Below, piece by piece: positions 35,485-45,325 of a stretch of 64,000 nt of DNA; the first letter of the stretch is position 1; the number at the start of each line of letters is the position of its first letter. Below the pieces are notes generated by a model. That model saw nothing but the letters and a program-made list of their open reading frames with translations, was not told the DNA's origin and did no database searches. A program made the position numbers and the translations under genes. Source of the DNA: Moraxella ovis (GTDB taxonomy: Bacteria; Pseudomonadota; Gammaproteobacteria; Pseudomonadales; Moraxellaceae); NCBI RefSeq assembly GCF_900453105.1, contig NZ_UGPW01000001.1, positions 992,001 through 1,056,000 of the forward strand, given 5' to 3'.

Positions 35485-36618
35485 ATGAAAAATGCTAAAT
35501 TAATGAAACGTGCCAGTACTCAGATTGCTGTTTTGACTTTAATGACTTCAGGTGCTTCAGCAGGTGCGTTCACTGTAGATAGCAGCAACCAACGCACCGT
35601 GACTGTTACTCGTGCCACACCAGTGGTAACCACCACAGTCACTCGTGCTGTACCTACACCACCGCCTAGCAATACAGTAAAAACCACCAAAACCATCACG
35701 CCAGCAACAGTTCCTGCCGTTAGCTATCGTTCACAGCCTACTCAGACAACGTATAATACGCCAACCTACACCGCGCCTGCCGCTCCTGTGACACCAGTCA
35801 CCACCATGAATACGGTCAATGCTAGTCATTACAATGCACCTGTATTTGATCAGCTTGCTATTAGCACCAATTCATCAGCGGTGGCGGTGCTAGATCTTCA
35901 GTCAGGTGATCTGATTTATTCTAAGAACATCGATGCAACCCGATCTATCGCTTCTGTGACCAAAGTAATGACTGCAATGGTTGTCTTGGATGCTGGGCTT
36001 GACATGCGTGAAGACATCACCATTATTCCATCTGACCTTGTGGGCGCCAAAAAAGCAAGTACGAACCTGCGCGCAGGTGACCGCCTAAGCCGCTCAGAGT
36101 TCACCTTAATGATGCTGATGAAATCAGAAAATCCGGCTGCTAAAGCTCTTGCTCGTACTTACCCAGGTGGCTATGATGCATTCATCCATGCAATGAATGA
36201 CAAGGCTACCAGCCTAGGCATGTATCAGACTAGCTTCTCTGATTCATCAGGTTTAGATCCTCGCAATATCTCTTCTGCCAATGACCTCGTGAAGATGATG
36301 AAAGCAGTTAGTGAAGAGGGTCGCTATCAGCTGATTCGCAACTTCTCAACTGCGCCTAGTTATGATTTTTACATCACCAACTTTAACAGCGGTAACAGAA
36401 CATACAAAGCCAACAATACCAGCCGTCTGGTACGCTCAGGTGGTCATCCTATTGGTGTGTCTAAGACTGGCTTCATCCGTGAGGCGGGTTACTGCGTGGT
36501 GATGGAGACGCATGTGAACAACAAGCCGGCGGTTATTGTTCTACTTGGTGCTAACGCCTCTCAGTCTCGCTGGAATGACGCAGAGAACATCTTGACTGAG
36601 CTTGCTTATCGTCGTTAA
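35485..36618 (+). CDS. pbpG: D-alanyl-D-alanine endopeptidase, PBP7 type (peptidase S11)
   Basis: Periplasmic low-molecular-weight penicillin-binding protein that cleaves peptidoglycan crosslinks. The 377-residue protein has a signal peptide ending near residue 27, then a long Thr/Pro-rich linker (about 30-115). The catalytic domain has the serine motif SVTK (in SIASVTKVMTAMV), the second motif SEN and the third motif KTG (GVSKTGFIREAG). AAGGA precedes ATG 35485. It is a single gene closed by a terminator. Confidence 0.9.
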   Translation: MKNAKLMKRASTQIAVLTLMTSGASAGAFTVDSSNQRTVTVTRATPVVTTTVTRAVPTPPPSNTVKTTKTITPATVPAVSYRSQPTQTTYNTPTYTAPAAPVTPVTTMNTVNASHYNAPVFDQLAISTNSSAVAVLDLQSGDLIYSKNIDATRSIASVTKVMTAMVVLDAGLDMREDITIIPSDLVGAKKASTNLRAGDRLSRSEFTLMMLMKSENPAAKALARTYPGGYDAFIHAMNDKATSLGMYQTSFSDSSGLDPRNISSANDLVKMMKAVSEEGRYQLIRNFSTAPSYDFYITNFNSGNRTYKANNTSRLVRSGGHPIGVSKTGFIREAGYCVVMETHVNNKPAVIVLLGANASQSRWNDAENILTELAYRR

Positions 36619-36644
36619 TAGCTGATGATTTGAGCATGAATATT

Positions 36645-36674
36645 AAGCCTAGATTTATGGATCTGGGCTTTTTT
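36645..36674 (+). terminator. terminator after pbpG
   Basis: Ten-base arms 36645-36654 and 36661-36670 with one wobble, then a T-run. Confidence 0.8.
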
Positions 36675-36726
36675 GTGTTGGTAATTTACGTTATAATGAT
36701 GTGATTTTTTATGATTAAAATGCCTT

Positions 36727-37371
36727 ATGTCAAGCCCAAAACTCTACCTACTCACCAATGATGATGAGATTACAACACTCATAGATAAATTAGAACGCGC
36801 ATTAGACACAGGCGTGGTATCGCTACTGCAGATCCGCCGAAAGGCAACGCTTAAACAATATGACTTGGCGACAGTTTACCAAGAAGCTGAGCTTTTGGTC
36901 AGCCTTGCGGATAAATATGATGTCGATGTGGTGATGAATGATGATTTGGAGCTGGCATCGCATTTTTGTACGGGACTGCATCTGGGGCAGCGAGACGGCA
37001 GTGTGGCGGTGGCACGAGAGATTTTAGGCGATGATGTGGTGATTGGTCGCACTTGCCATTCGGACATCGCATTATTCAAGCAGGCCAAAAAAGAAGGTGC
37101 GACCTATGGGGCGATGGGCACCGTGTTTGCCTCTTTGACCAAGCCAAAAGCAGGGCTGGTATCCATTCCGACACTTCAAAAAACCGCCAATCTAGGCTTG
37201 CCATTATGCGTAATAGGTGGCATCGCACTTGATAACGCCTATCAGCTTAGAGATGGGTTGGCAGGCACGCCACTAGAATACATCGCAGTGACGGCAGACA
37301 TCATGTCACACAGTAGTGATACCATCGCCGCCAAATGCCGAGCATGGCAACTAAAATTGCAAAATTGGTAA
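36727..37371 (+). CDS. thiE: thiamine-phosphate synthase (ThiE)
   Basis: Joins hydroxymethylpyrimidine diphosphate and thiazole phosphate into thiamine phosphate. The 214-residue TIM-barrel protein shows LYLLTNDDE, LLQIRRK, VVMNDDLELA, TGLHLGQRDG, IGRTCHS, YGAMGTVFASLTKPKAG and CVIGGIALDN, in family order. It may be transcribed from an AT-rich promoter with TATAAT at 36692. No TPP riboswitch was seen in the 105-base upstream spacer. mfd begins 11 bases downstream, an arrangement suggesting cotranscription without a functional link. Confidence 0.9.
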   Translation: MSSPKLYLLTNDDEITTLIDKLERALDTGVVSLLQIRRKATLKQYDLATVYQEAELLVSLADKYDVDVVMNDDLELASHFCTGLHLGQRDGSVAVAREILGDDVVIGRTCHSDIALFKQAKKEGATYGAMGTVFASLTKPKAGLVSIPTLQKTANLGLPLCVIGGIALDNAYQLRDGLAGTPLEYIAVTADIMSHSSDTIAAKCRAWQLKLQNW

Positions 37372-37382
37372 CCTATATTATC

Positions 37383-40300
37383 ATGACAGACATTCAGATT
37401 CACACGCCTGGTTTTACACCCAACCTCCACACCCACTTTACCACCCAAGCGGACACAAGTTTTGCCCTGTGGCTTGCTGCCCTTGCCAAAGACAGCACGG
37501 ATTTGACCTTGGTCATTTGCCAATCCCAAAGCGAGTTGCAACGCCTTGCCGATGAACTGCATTTTTTTGGCATATCCGCCCATGTGTTTGCTGATTATGA
37601 GACGCTTGTTTATGACAATCTGTCGGTACACCAAGACATTATTTCCGAGCGGATTGACCTTTTGACGCATATGCCGACAAGTGGCGTGCTACTGGTGAGC
37701 GTGCAGACACTCATGCAAAAAATTACACCGCCAAGCTATCTTTTGGGGCGGTTTTTTGATTTGAATGTGGGCGACACCTTTGACATAGAGCATGAGCGTG
37801 AACGCCTTGCCAAGGCGGGCTACAAGGCGGTGGATAACGTCTATATGGCGGGCGAATTTGCCGTGCGTGGGAGCATTGTGGATATTTTTGCGGTGGGGCA
37901 AGCCTTGCCGTTTCGTTTAGAATTATTTGACAATGAAATAGAAACGATTAAATTTTTTAATCCTGATACTCAGCGAACCGTAACCGATGAAGAGCTTGAT
38001 AAGCTCAAAAAAGACGGCGTATTTGACGACAAAACCGCCCCAAAATCGCCCAAAGTGGCAAGTTTTCGCCTACTGCCTGCCCGTGAATTTGACTTAGACG
38101 ACAAAGAGACGTTCCGCCAGAATTTTGCCAGCCTATTCCCCAATGCGTCCGCTCGCAAGGTGGAATTTTATAACGACGTTATGAATGGCATACAGCCGTC
38201 TGGGGTGGAGTATTACGCACCGCTATTTTTTGACTTGCACGAATGGCAGACGACAGGTACGCTGTTTCATTATTTGCCCAAAAATACGCTGGTTGTCTGT
38301 GATGACAATTTGTCCGCTCATCATCACGACTTTTGGGAGCAGGTAAACGCACGCTATCATTCTCGGGCGTTTGATAAGGACGTGCCAATCTTGCCCCCCG
38401 ATTATTTGTATTTGCCAAGCAATGAATTTTTTCAAGCCTTAAAAACTTACCCAAGGGCAGTATTTGGTAATGAAGAAAATTCACTGACCTTATTTTGTCA
38501 ATTTACCGCCCACACCGTCCCCAATTTACCAATCAATCATCAAAAAGACGAACCGTTGGGCGAGTTTTTGGACTTTGTGGGGGCGTGTGATGAGCCGATT
38601 TTATTGGTGTGTGAAAGTGCAGGTCGCCGTGAGATTATTTTAGAATTATTAAAAGGCAAACTTGACAGCGATACGGTGGCGGATTTTGGTGGGTTTTTGG
38701 CGGATTTGGATAAATTTACCCAAAAAATTGCCTTAACTGTTGCCCCGATAGAGCGTGGATTATGGCTAAAAAATAAGCAAAATCAAGGCTTTTGTGTCAT
38801 TAGCGAAACCCAAATTTTTGGGCGAGTGGTCGCCACTACCAAACGCAAACGTCAAAATGCCTTATCCCAAGCCTTTTTGATAAAGTCGGTAAGCGAGATG
38901 ACCGAGGGGTCGCTTGTCGTGCATTTGTCCTATGGCATTGGGCGGTATCAGGGGCTTGTCGTGCTTGACGTGGGTGAGGGTGAGCAGGAATTTATCCATA
39001 TCAAATATGCCGATGATGCCAACGTCTATGTGCCGATTACCAATCTTGCTTTAATTGGGCGGTATAGCGGTACCGATAGCGAGGCGGTGCAATTGTCAAA
39101 ACTTGGCTCAGGCAAGTGGGACAAGGCACGTCAAAAGACCTTGACTGACATTTATGACGTGGCGGCGGAGCTGTTAAATGTGCAAGCTCGCCGTAACGCC
39201 AAACAGGGCATTAGCTTTGACATTGACATGGCAAGCTATGAGCTGTTTGCCAGTGGCTTTGCCTATGACGAAACGCCTGACCAGCAAAGTGCCATTGAAG
39301 CGGTGATGTTTGACATGAAACAGACTAAGCCCATGGATAGGCTTATCTGTGGCGATGTGGGTTTTGGCAAGACAGAGGTCGCCATGCGGTCGGCATTCAT
39401 TGCGGTGCAGGCAGGCTATCAGGTGGCGGTGCTTGTGCCAACCACGCTACTGGCGGGGCAACACGAGGACAGTTTTAAGGACAGATTTGCTGATTGGGCG
39501 ATTAAGGTGGAAAGCCTGTCTCGTTTTGTTGGCAAAAAAGCCCAAGACAAGGTACTGGCTGACCTAGCAGATGGTAAGTTGGATATTGTCATCGGTACGC
39601 ACAGGCTTTTGCAAGATGATGTCAAATTTAAAAATCTGGGCTTGATGATAATTGATGAAGAACATCGTTTTGGCGTACGCCACAAAGAAAAAATCAAAGC
39701 CATGCAAGCGGACGTGGATACGCTCACGATGACCGCCACGCCCATTCCACGCACGCTGAACATGGCATTATCGGGTATGCAGGACATTTCTATCATTGCC
39801 ACACCGCCTGCCAGACGGCTTGCCATTAAAACTTTTGTCGCTGAAAAGAGTGAGCAGACGACCAAAGATGCGATTTTGCGTGAGATTTTGCGTGGGGGGC
39901 AGGTGTATTATTTGCACAATGACGTGGCGAGCATTGACACGGCGGCGGAGAACTTGTCCGAGCTTATCCCTGAGGTGCGTGTGGGCGTGGCTCATGGGCA
40001 AATGGCGGAAAAAGAACTCCACGATGTCATGAGTGATTTTTATCACAGAAAAACCAACGTGCTTGTTGCCAGTACCATTATTGAGACAGGCATTGACGTG
40101 CCAAATGCCAATACGATTATCATCAACCGAGCCGATAAGTTTGGACTTGCCCAGTTGCACCAACTGCGTGGGCGAGTGGGGCGGTCTCATCATCAGGCGT
40201 ATTGTTATTTGTTTGTGCCGTCCATTAAGGGGCTGACGGCTGATGCCAAAAAACGCCTTGATGCCATTAGCCGAGCCAATACGCTTGGGGCAGGGTTTAT

Positions 40301-40925
40301 GCTGGCGAGCGAAGATTTGGAGATTCGTGGGGCGGGCGAGATTTTGGGCAAGGAGCAGTCGGGCAATATGCAGACCATTGGTTTTGGGCTGTATATGGAT
40401 ATGCTAGAACGTGCCACAAAGGCGATAAAATCGGGCAACACGCCAAGTCTAGCGACCCCGCTTGACTTGGTGAGTGATATTAACATTCATGCGTCTGCCT
40501 TGATACCGAGCGATTATTTGGCGGACGTGCATGAGAGGCTTTTGTGCTATAAGCGTATCGCCAATGCCGAGACGGTGGACGAGCTAAATGAGATGCGTGC
40601 CGAGATGATAGACCGTTTTGGGGCGATGCCGACCGCCCTTGCCAATTTGTTTTTGGTGCACAAAATGCGAGTGCAAAGCATACCGCTTGGCATTAGCAAA
40701 ATTGACGTAACTGCTCATGGGCTTAGTATGGAATTTAAAGCGGACACGCCTGTGGACGGTTTGGCGATTATCAAGCTCATTCAGTCTAATGACGGCTATC
40801 GCATGAACGGGGCGACAGGGCTAAAATACACCTTTAAAGACGAAAAAGACGTGGTGGGGCGGACGAATGCGGTGTTTGAGCTATTAAGTTATCTGAGTGG
40901 TAATTCATCAAAAGATAAAAGCTAG
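37383..40925 (+). CDS. mfd: transcription-repair coupling factor Mfd
   Basis: DNA translocase that removes stalled RNA polymerase and recruits nucleotide excision repair. From ATG 37383 it has 1180 residues, close to the usual 1150; the frame is open to 37335 but the extra codons are not family-like. The N-terminal UvrB-homology part is followed by the polymerase-interacting domain (VVHLSYGIGRYQGL). The motor has Walker A GDVGFGKTEVAMR, the DEEHRFG box, TATPIPRTLNMAL, TIIETGIDVPNANT and QLRGRVGRSHHQAY. The C-terminal autoinhibitory domain is present. No defect is seen. Confidence 0.95.
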   Translation: MTDIQIHTPGFTPNLHTHFTTQADTSFALWLAALAKDSTDLTLVICQSQSELQRLADELHFFGISAHVFADYETLVYDNLSVHQDIISERIDLLTHMPTSGVLLVSVQTLMQKITPPSYLLGRFFDLNVGDTFDIEHERERLAKAGYKAVDNVYMAGEFAVRGSIVDIFAVGQALPFRLELFDNEIETIKFFNPDTQRTVTDEELDKLKKDGVFDDKTAPKSPKVASFRLLPAREFDLDDKETFRQNFASLFPNASARKVEFYNDVMNGIQPSGVEYYAPLFFDLHEWQTTGTLFHYLPKNTLVVCDDNLSAHHHDFWEQVNARYHSRAFDKDVPILPPDYLYLPSNEFFQALKTYPRAVFGNEENSLTLFCQFTAHTVPNLPINHQKDEPLGEFLDFVGACDEPILLVCESAGRREIILELLKGKLDSDTVADFGGFLADLDKFTQKIALTVAPIERGLWLKNKQNQGFCVISETQIFGRVVATTKRKRQNALSQAFLIKSVSEMTEGSLVVHLSYGIGRYQGLVVLDVGEGEQEFIHIKYADDANVYVPITNLALIGRYSGTDSEAVQLSKLGSGKWDKARQKTLTDIYDVAAELLNVQARRNAKQGISFDIDMASYELFASGFAYDETPDQQSAIEAVMFDMKQTKPMDRLICGDVGFGKTEVAMRSAFIAVQAGYQVAVLVPTTLLAGQHEDSFKDRFADWAIKVESLSRFVGKKAQDKVLADLADGKLDIVIGTHRLLQDDVKFKNLGLMIIDEEHRFGVRHKEKIKAMQADVDTLTMTATPIPRTLNMALSGMQDISIIATPPARRLAIKTFVAEKSEQTTKDAILREILRGGQVYYLHNDVASIDTAAENLSELIPEVRVGVAHGQMAEKELHDVMSDFYHRKTNVLVASTIIETGIDVPNANTIIINRADKFGLAQLHQLRGRVGRSHHQAYCYLFVPSIKGLTADAKKRLDAISRANTLGAGFMLASEDLEIRGAGEILGKEQSGNMQTIGFGLYMDMLERATKAIKSGNTPSLATPLDLVSDINIHASALIPSDYLADVHERLLCYKRIANAETVDELNEMRAEMIDRFGAMPTALANLFLVHKMRVQSIPLGISKIDVTAHGLSMEFKADTPVDGLAIIKLIQSNDGYRMNGATGLKYTFKDEKDVVGRTNAVFELLSYLSGNSSKDKS

Positions 40926-40959
40926 CTTGCTATAAATACTCAACACACCCCAAATTTTA

Positions 40960-40968
40960 TGTTACAAT
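40960..40968 (+). promoter_or_regulatory. extended -10 promoter before HIT gene
   Basis: TGTTACAAT, followed by a 40-base leader to ATG 41010. No good -35 is evident, as is common for extended -10 promoters. Confidence 0.45.
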
Positions 40969-41009
40969 AGCACAATTTATAAGATTTGATTAATTAAAAG
41001 AGAAAAGTA

Positions 41010-41447
41010 ATGTTTCAACTACATCCAACATTAGCCAAAGATACGTTTTTGGTGGGGGATTTTCCATTATCTACCGTTCGTTTGATGAACGATTGCCAAT
41101 TTCCTTGGCTGATTCTTGTGCCACGTGTGTCGGGCGTTAAAGAAATCTACGAGCTATCACCTGCTGATCAAGTGCAGTTTTTGCGTGAGTCAAGCTGGGT
41201 ATCTAGCCAAATGGCTAAAATCTTTGGCGCGGATAAAATGAACGTAGCAGCATTGGGCAACCAAGTACCACAGCTGCATTTTCATCACATCGTCCGCTAC
41301 CAAAATGACAGTCGCTGGCCGGACCCTGTATGGGGCGTGCCTGCAATTCCTTATACCAAAGAAGTCTTACAGCACATGCAGCAGACCTTGATGATGGCGC
41401 TGCGCGGACATCATGAAATGCCTTTTGACTGGAAGATGAGTGTTTAA
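41010..41447 (+). CDS. HIT-family hydrolase
   Basis: A 145-residue histidine-triad protein; such proteins hydrolyse nucleoside monophosphate conjugates. The triad region reads QLHFHHIVRYQND, near residue 93. The family resemblance extends over VPRVSGVKEIYELSPADQ. It stands alone between its own promoter and a terminator. The substrate is not predictable. Confidence 0.85.
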   Translation: MFQLHPTLAKDTFLVGDFPLSTVRLMNDCQFPWLILVPRVSGVKEIYELSPADQVQFLRESSWVSSQMAKIFGADKMNVAALGNQVPQLHFHHIVRYQNDSRWPDPVWGVPAIPYTKEVLQHMQQTLMMALRGHHEMPFDWKMSV

Positions 41448-41518
41448 GGTTTAAGCTGTTGATTGGTCTTAAATTATTTTAAGAGTATGTCATACATACT
41501 ACTAAATATATTGCCATT

Positions 41519-41547
41519 AAAGCTCCGTTACCTAAACGGGGCTTTTT
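41519..41547 (+). terminator. terminator after HIT gene
   Basis: AAAGCTCCGTT and AACGGGGCTTT pair with one wobble around CCTA, followed by TT. Confidence 0.7.
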
Positions 41548-41611
41548 GCCATTCCAATCTTAACTACTTAGTACTCACGTGATTTATAAAACAATACTTT
41601 CTCATAGGTAA

Positions 41612-41646
41612 TAAAAATCCCCAATCATTCGGTTGGGGATTTTTTA
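41612..41646. terminator. terminator at the end of the RlpA-like gene
   Basis: AAAAATCCCCAA and TTGGGGATTTTT are perfect arms around an eight-base loop. The hairpin lies ten bases past the stop of the minus-strand RlpA-like gene. Confidence 0.85.
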
Positions 41647-41655
41647 TGTGGGTGA

Positions 41656-42042
41656 TTATTCGTTGTAGGCTAAGCTAATTTGTTCTTCTTGCTTAGGCTG
41701 GCTCTTTTGAACAGGTTTTACAGTAACTTTAACCAGACCTTGAGACAGTGGCGCAAGCTGGGAGAAGCCATTTTTGGTAAGGTCGATGCGACCTGCTTTG
41801 CCGATGCGGTCATTAACCTTGCAGATGATGGATTTGCCATTTTTTTGGTTGGTTACTTCCACATAGGCGCCAAGTTTGTATTGGTTCGATGCGCAGGTCA
41901 TGCCTTGGTTGCTGAACGTTTCACCGTTGGCGGTTTTGCGACCGTTGAACTTGTCTGCATAATAAGATGCAGTCGTTGATTGAGCATGAGCGGCTTGTGT
42001 GGCAAGCATGATTGCCAAAAAAGCACCAAAATAATTTCGCAT
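41656..42042 (-). CDS. RlpA-like double-psi beta-barrel protein
   Basis: A 128-residue secreted protein with a signal peptide ending THAQ-like AHAQ (about residue 21) and a DPBB domain: TASYYADKFNGRKTANGE, then VTNQKNGKSIICKVNDRIG, then GRIDLTKNGFSQL. RlpA proteins cleave denuded glycan strands at the septum. This one lacks the C-terminal SPOR domain of full RlpA and has no lipobox, so it is a minimal periplasmic version. It stands alone, with a terminator downstream. Confidence 0.8.
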   Translation of the reverse strand: MRNYFGAFLAIMLATQAAHAQSTTASYYADKFNGRKTANGETFSNQGMTCASNQYKLGAYVEVTNQKNGKSIICKVNDRIGKAGRIDLTKNGFSQLAPLSQGLVKVTVKPVQKSQPKQEEQISLAYNE

Positions 42043-42208
42043 AAATACCTTGTTGGTTAAAATGGACGCTCATTATACTGTATTTGCAAGCGATATGCCA
42101 CAGCTTTACTTTGTCTTTACAAAATGATAACTTTTAGATGGATTGGGCTAAAATACTCACGATTTTGTGAAAGCTAAATCTGCGCCTAGCAAATTATTGG
42201 TGTATTTG

Positions 42209-42237
42209 TTGCAGGGTGGTAGTGAATTGTTTATAAT
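42209..42237 (+). promoter_or_regulatory. sigma70 promoter for pgk
   Basis: TTGCAG at 42209-42214, a 17-base spacer and TATAAT at 42232-42237, giving a leader of about 64 bases before ATG 42308. Confidence 0.65.
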
Positions 42238-42307
42238 AATTCGCGCAAAAATATGGTAATTTTAGGTGAAAATCCTAAGTCAATATAACTTAACAAGGTG
42301 GATAGAC

Positions 42308-43513
42308 ATGACAGTTTTATCAATGAAGGATGTGGATTTATCGGGTAAGCGTGTACTGATTCGTGAGGATTTGAACGTGCCAATTAAAGATGGTATGATT
42401 ACCAGTGATGTACGCTTGCAGGCGGCATTGCCCACCCTAAAAGACGCACTCAACCAAGGTGCGGCGGTCATTGTCTGTTCACATCTAGGTCGTCCTACTG
42501 AGGGTGAACCTGAAGAGAAATATTCGCTAGCACCCGTGGCGGACTACCTTGCCAAGGCGTTGGGTTGTCCTGTGAACTTCTCAAAAGATTATCTAAGCTC
42601 AGGCGTCGATGCTAAGGTGGGTGAGATTACTTTGCTTGAGAATGTTCGTTTTAACGCAGGCGAAAAAAAGAACAGCGAGTCGCTATCACAGCAGTACGCT
42701 GATCTGTGTGATGTGTTCGTGATGGATGCATTTGGCACCGCGCACCGTGCCCAAGCCTCAACCGAGGGCGTGATTCGCGCAGCGGCAGCGGCAGGTAAGC
42801 CTGTGTGCGCAGGTAATCTACTATCAGAAGAGTTGTCGGCATTATCTCGTGCACTGGATAAGCCTGACGCGCCTGTGCTTGCCATTGTTGGTGGCTCAAA
42901 AGTCTCAACCAAGCTGGATGTTCTATTAAGTCTGGCTGACATCTGTGACAGCATCGTGGTGGGCGGTGGTATTGCCAATACCTTCTTGGCAGCGACAGGC
43001 GTGAACGTGGGTGCGTCTTTATATGAGGCGGATCTGATTGATACTGCCAAGACCATCATGACGAAGACGAACATTCTATTGCCGACCGACGTCGTGGTTG
43101 CTAAGAAGTCTCAGATTGATTTTGAAGATTTCTTAGGTTCTTTAGAAAAGGCGGATGCAATCACCAAGTCTGTCAATGACATCGCTGATGATGAGATGAT
43201 CTTAGATGTAGCAGAAAATAGTGCCAACGTCATCGCAGATGCCATCAAGGGCGCTAAGACTATTTTATGGAATGGACCAGTGGGTGTCTTTGAGGTTGAT
43301 AAATTCGGTAAAGGCACGCAAATTCTGTCATTAGCAGTAAAAGACAGTGCAGGCTTTAGTATTGCAGGCGGTGGTGACACATTGGCCGCGATTGATAAAT
43401 ATGGCGTGGCAGATGATCTCAGCTATCTATCAACAGGTGGCGGCGCGTTCCTAGAATTCGTCGAAGGTAAGGCATTGCCTGCCATTAAGGCTCTAGATGA
43501 GGCGAATGCTTAA
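42308..43513 (+). CDS. pgk: phosphoglycerate kinase
   Basis: Glycolytic and gluconeogenic enzyme interconverting 1,3-bisphosphoglycerate and 3-phosphoglycerate. I chose ATG 42308 because AAGGTGG precedes it; the frame is open to 42266. The 401-residue protein has the N-terminal [16 protein letters not shown], the arginine-binding segments [10 protein letters not shown] and [37 protein letters not shown] and the closing [13 protein letters not shown]. Together with fba downstream it covers the lower part of gluconeogenesis. Confidence 0.95.
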   Translation: MTVLSMKDVDLSGKRVLIREDLNVPIKDGMITSDVRLQAALPTLKDALNQGAAVIVCSHLGRPTEGEPEEKYSLAPVADYLAKALGCPVNFSKDYLSSGVDAKVGEITLLENVRFNAGEKKNSESLSQQYADLCDVFVMDAFGTAHRAQASTEGVIRAAAAAGKPVCAGNLLSEELSALSRALDKPDAPVLAIVGGSKVSTKLDVLLSLADICDSIVVGGGIANTFLAATGVNVGASLYEADLIDTAKTIMTKTNILLPTDVVVAKKSQIDFEDFLGSLEKADAITKSVNDIADDEMILDVAENSANVIADAIKGAKTILWNGPVGVFEVDKFGKGTQILSLAVKDSAGFSIAGGGDTLAAIDKYGVADDLSYLSTGGGAFLEFVEGKALPAIKALDEANA

Positions 43514-43669
43514 TCATCTAAGCGAACCTTTGTTGTTTACCAACGAATTGTTATTTTTTGTTGCGTTTGTCAGATTTGGCCTTGTAAATTTTATTTGACA
43601 AGGCTAAACTAAAGGCATTATTTTTTAGTAATGTGCTCATTAGAAGCTTAAAAGCAAGTCATGATTAAA

Positions 43670-43700
43670 TTGACTGTTCATTTTTGAATGATGCTATAAA
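43670..43700 (+). promoter_or_regulatory. promoter for small lipoprotein gene
   Basis: Extended -10 box TGCTATAAA at 43692-43700, with TTGACT at 43670-43675 at a long 19-base spacing. The leader is about 45 bases. Confidence 0.45.
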
Positions 43701-43751
43701 CTATCTAAATAACCATGCACAAAAACCAATAACTAACTAAAGAGAATTCTT

Positions 43752-44057
43752 ATGAAAAAATTACTTGTCGTTACTGCTGTTATCGGTGCATTTGCTTTGG
43801 CAGCTTGCAGTCAAAACACTCAAGACAAAGCTGCAGAGACAGCCGATGCTGCCAAAACTGATATCGCAGCGAACACCGCTGCAGTAGCTAAAGAAGCAGA
43901 AGCCGCCGCACAGAATGTAGCAGAAGCAGCTAAGTCTGGCTTACAAACTGCTGCTGATAAGACTTCTGAAGCAGCCAAAGAAGTTGGTGCTATAGCGGAT
44001 GCCGTGACCAACGCTGATAGTGCAGAAGCAAAAGTTCCAGAAGATCAAAAGTACTGA
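43752..44057 (+). CDS. small Ala-rich lipoprotein
   Basis: A 101-residue protein with a lipoprotein signal (lipobox LAAC, Cys19). The mature part is an Ala/Lys/Glu-rich helix made of loose heptads (AADAAKTDIAANTA; VAKEAEAAAQNVAEAAK), a likely coiled coil. It ends EDQKY. Such proteins are often abundant envelope components of unknown role. AAAGAG precedes ATG 43752. It lies between pgk and fba with its own promoter and terminator. Confidence 0.8.
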   Translation: MKKLLVVTAVIGAFALAACSQNTQDKAAETADAAKTDIAANTAAVAKEAEAAAQNVAEAAKSGLQTAADKTSEAAKEVGAIADAVTNADSAEAKVPEDQKY

Positions 44058-44066
44058 TCTGATGAA

Positions 44067-44096
44067 TAAAAAAGCTCAACTTGATTGGGCTTTTTT
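44067..44096 (+). terminator. terminator after small lipoprotein gene
   Basis: AAAAAAGCTCAA and TTGGGCTTTTTT, one wobble, loop CTTGA. Confidence 0.85.
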
Positions 44097-44147
44097 ATTG
44101 CAAGTTATAAAATTTCCAAAAATCAACTAGGCGATAATATGATAATT

Positions 44148-44156
44148 TGTTATAAT
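44148..44156 (+). promoter_or_regulatory. extended -10 promoter for fba
   Basis: Perfect TGTTATAAT, 67 bases upstream of the fba ATG. No clear -35. Confidence 0.55.
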
Positions 44157-44222
44157 GCATCCTGTTGAAATTTTGGTATTTTTAGTTAGATTTTAGAAGA
44201 TTTATCGCATTAGGAGATAATA

Positions 44223-45260
44223 ATGGCACTAGTATCATTGCGCCAACTACTTGATCATGCAGGCGAGCACGCTTATGGATTGCCTGCCTTTAACGTGAAT
44301 AACTTAGAGCAAATGCGTGCCATCATGATGGCAGCAGACAAGACCGATTCACCAGTTATCGTACAAGCATCAGCAGGTGCTCGTAAATATGCGGGTGCGC
44401 CATTCTTGCGCCACCTTATCCTATCTGCGGTTGAAGAATGGCCACACATCCCTGTAGTAATGCACCAAGACCACGGTACCAGCCCAGCCGTTTGCCAACG
44501 TTCTATCCAGCTTGGCTTTAGCTCGGTGATGATGGATGGCTCACTGCGTGAAGATGGCAAGACGCCTGCTGACTATGACTATAACGTGAGCGTGACTCGT
44601 GAAGTGGTTAAAATGGCGCACGCGTGCGGCGTATCGGTAGAGGGTGAGATCGGCTGCCTAGGCAGTCTTGAGACTGGCATGGCTGGCGAAGAAGATGGTG
44701 TGGGCGCAGAAGGTGTTCTTGATCACAGCCAGCTATTGACTTCTGTTGAAGAAGCACGTCAGTTCGTTGCTGATACGAATGTCGATGCGTTGGCGATCGC
44801 GGTAGGTACTTCACACGGTGCTTATAAATTTACTCGTCCGCCGACAGGCGATATCCTAGCGATCGACCGTATCAAAGAGATTCATGAGGCACTGCCAAAT
44901 ACACACCTTGTAATGCACGGCTCAAGCTCAGTACCACAAGAGTGGCTACAGATCATCAATGAGAACGGTGGTAACATCGGTGAGACTTATGGTGTGCCAG
45001 TTGAGCAGTTGGTAGATGCCATTAAGCACGGTGTTCGTAAGATTAATATCGATACCGACCTACGTCTAGCCAGCACGGGTGCAATTCGTAAATTCCTAAA
45101 CGACCATCCTGCTGAATTCGATCCTCGTAAATACCTAGCAGCATCAATGAAGGCGATGGAGGAGATTTGTGTGGCACGCTATGAAGCATTCGGTGCAGCG
45201 GGTAATGCCAGCAAGATTCGCCCAATTTCTCTTGAAAAAATGGTTGAATATTATCAATAA
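44223..45260 (+). CDS. fba: fructose-bisphosphate aldolase, class II
   Basis: Zinc-dependent aldolase making or splitting fructose 1,6-bisphosphate. The 345-residue protein belongs to the Calvin-type class II subgroup: [13 protein letters not shown], the zinc and catalytic segment [38 protein letters not shown] and HGSSSVP, then [14 protein letters not shown] precedes ATG 44223. It is alone between an extended -10 promoter and a terminator. Confidence 0.95.
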   Translation: MALVSLRQLLDHAGEHAYGLPAFNVNNLEQMRAIMMAADKTDSPVIVQASAGARKYAGAPFLRHLILSAVEEWPHIPVVMHQDHGTSPAVCQRSIQLGFSSVMMDGSLREDGKTPADYDYNVSVTREVVKMAHACGVSVEGEIGCLGSLETGMAGEEDGVGAEGVLDHSQLLTSVEEARQFVADTNVDALAIAVGTSHGAYKFTRPPTGDILAIDRIKEIHEALPNTHLVMHGSSSVPQEWLQIINENGGNIGETYGVPVEQLVDAIKHGVRKINIDTDLRLASTGAIRKFLNDHPAEFDPRKYLAASMKAMEEICVARYEAFGAAGNASKIRPISLEKMVEYYQ

Positions 45261-45273
45261 TTTCAACTCATCA

Positions 45274-45305
45274 AATAAGGGCGTAATGATTTGCGCCCTT
45301 ATTTT
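45274..45305 (+). terminator. terminator after fba
   Basis: Perfect ten-base arms AATAAGGGCG and CGCCCTTATT around a ten-base loop, ending in T's. It lies 20 bases upstream of ruvA. Confidence 0.8.
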
Positions 45306-45325
45306 ATTGATATTAGGACTATAAT

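Noticed and set aside
36619..36726. TPP riboswitch upstream of thiE
   Set aside because: The spacer is filled by the pbpG terminator and promoter; no TPP-aptamer elements were seen.
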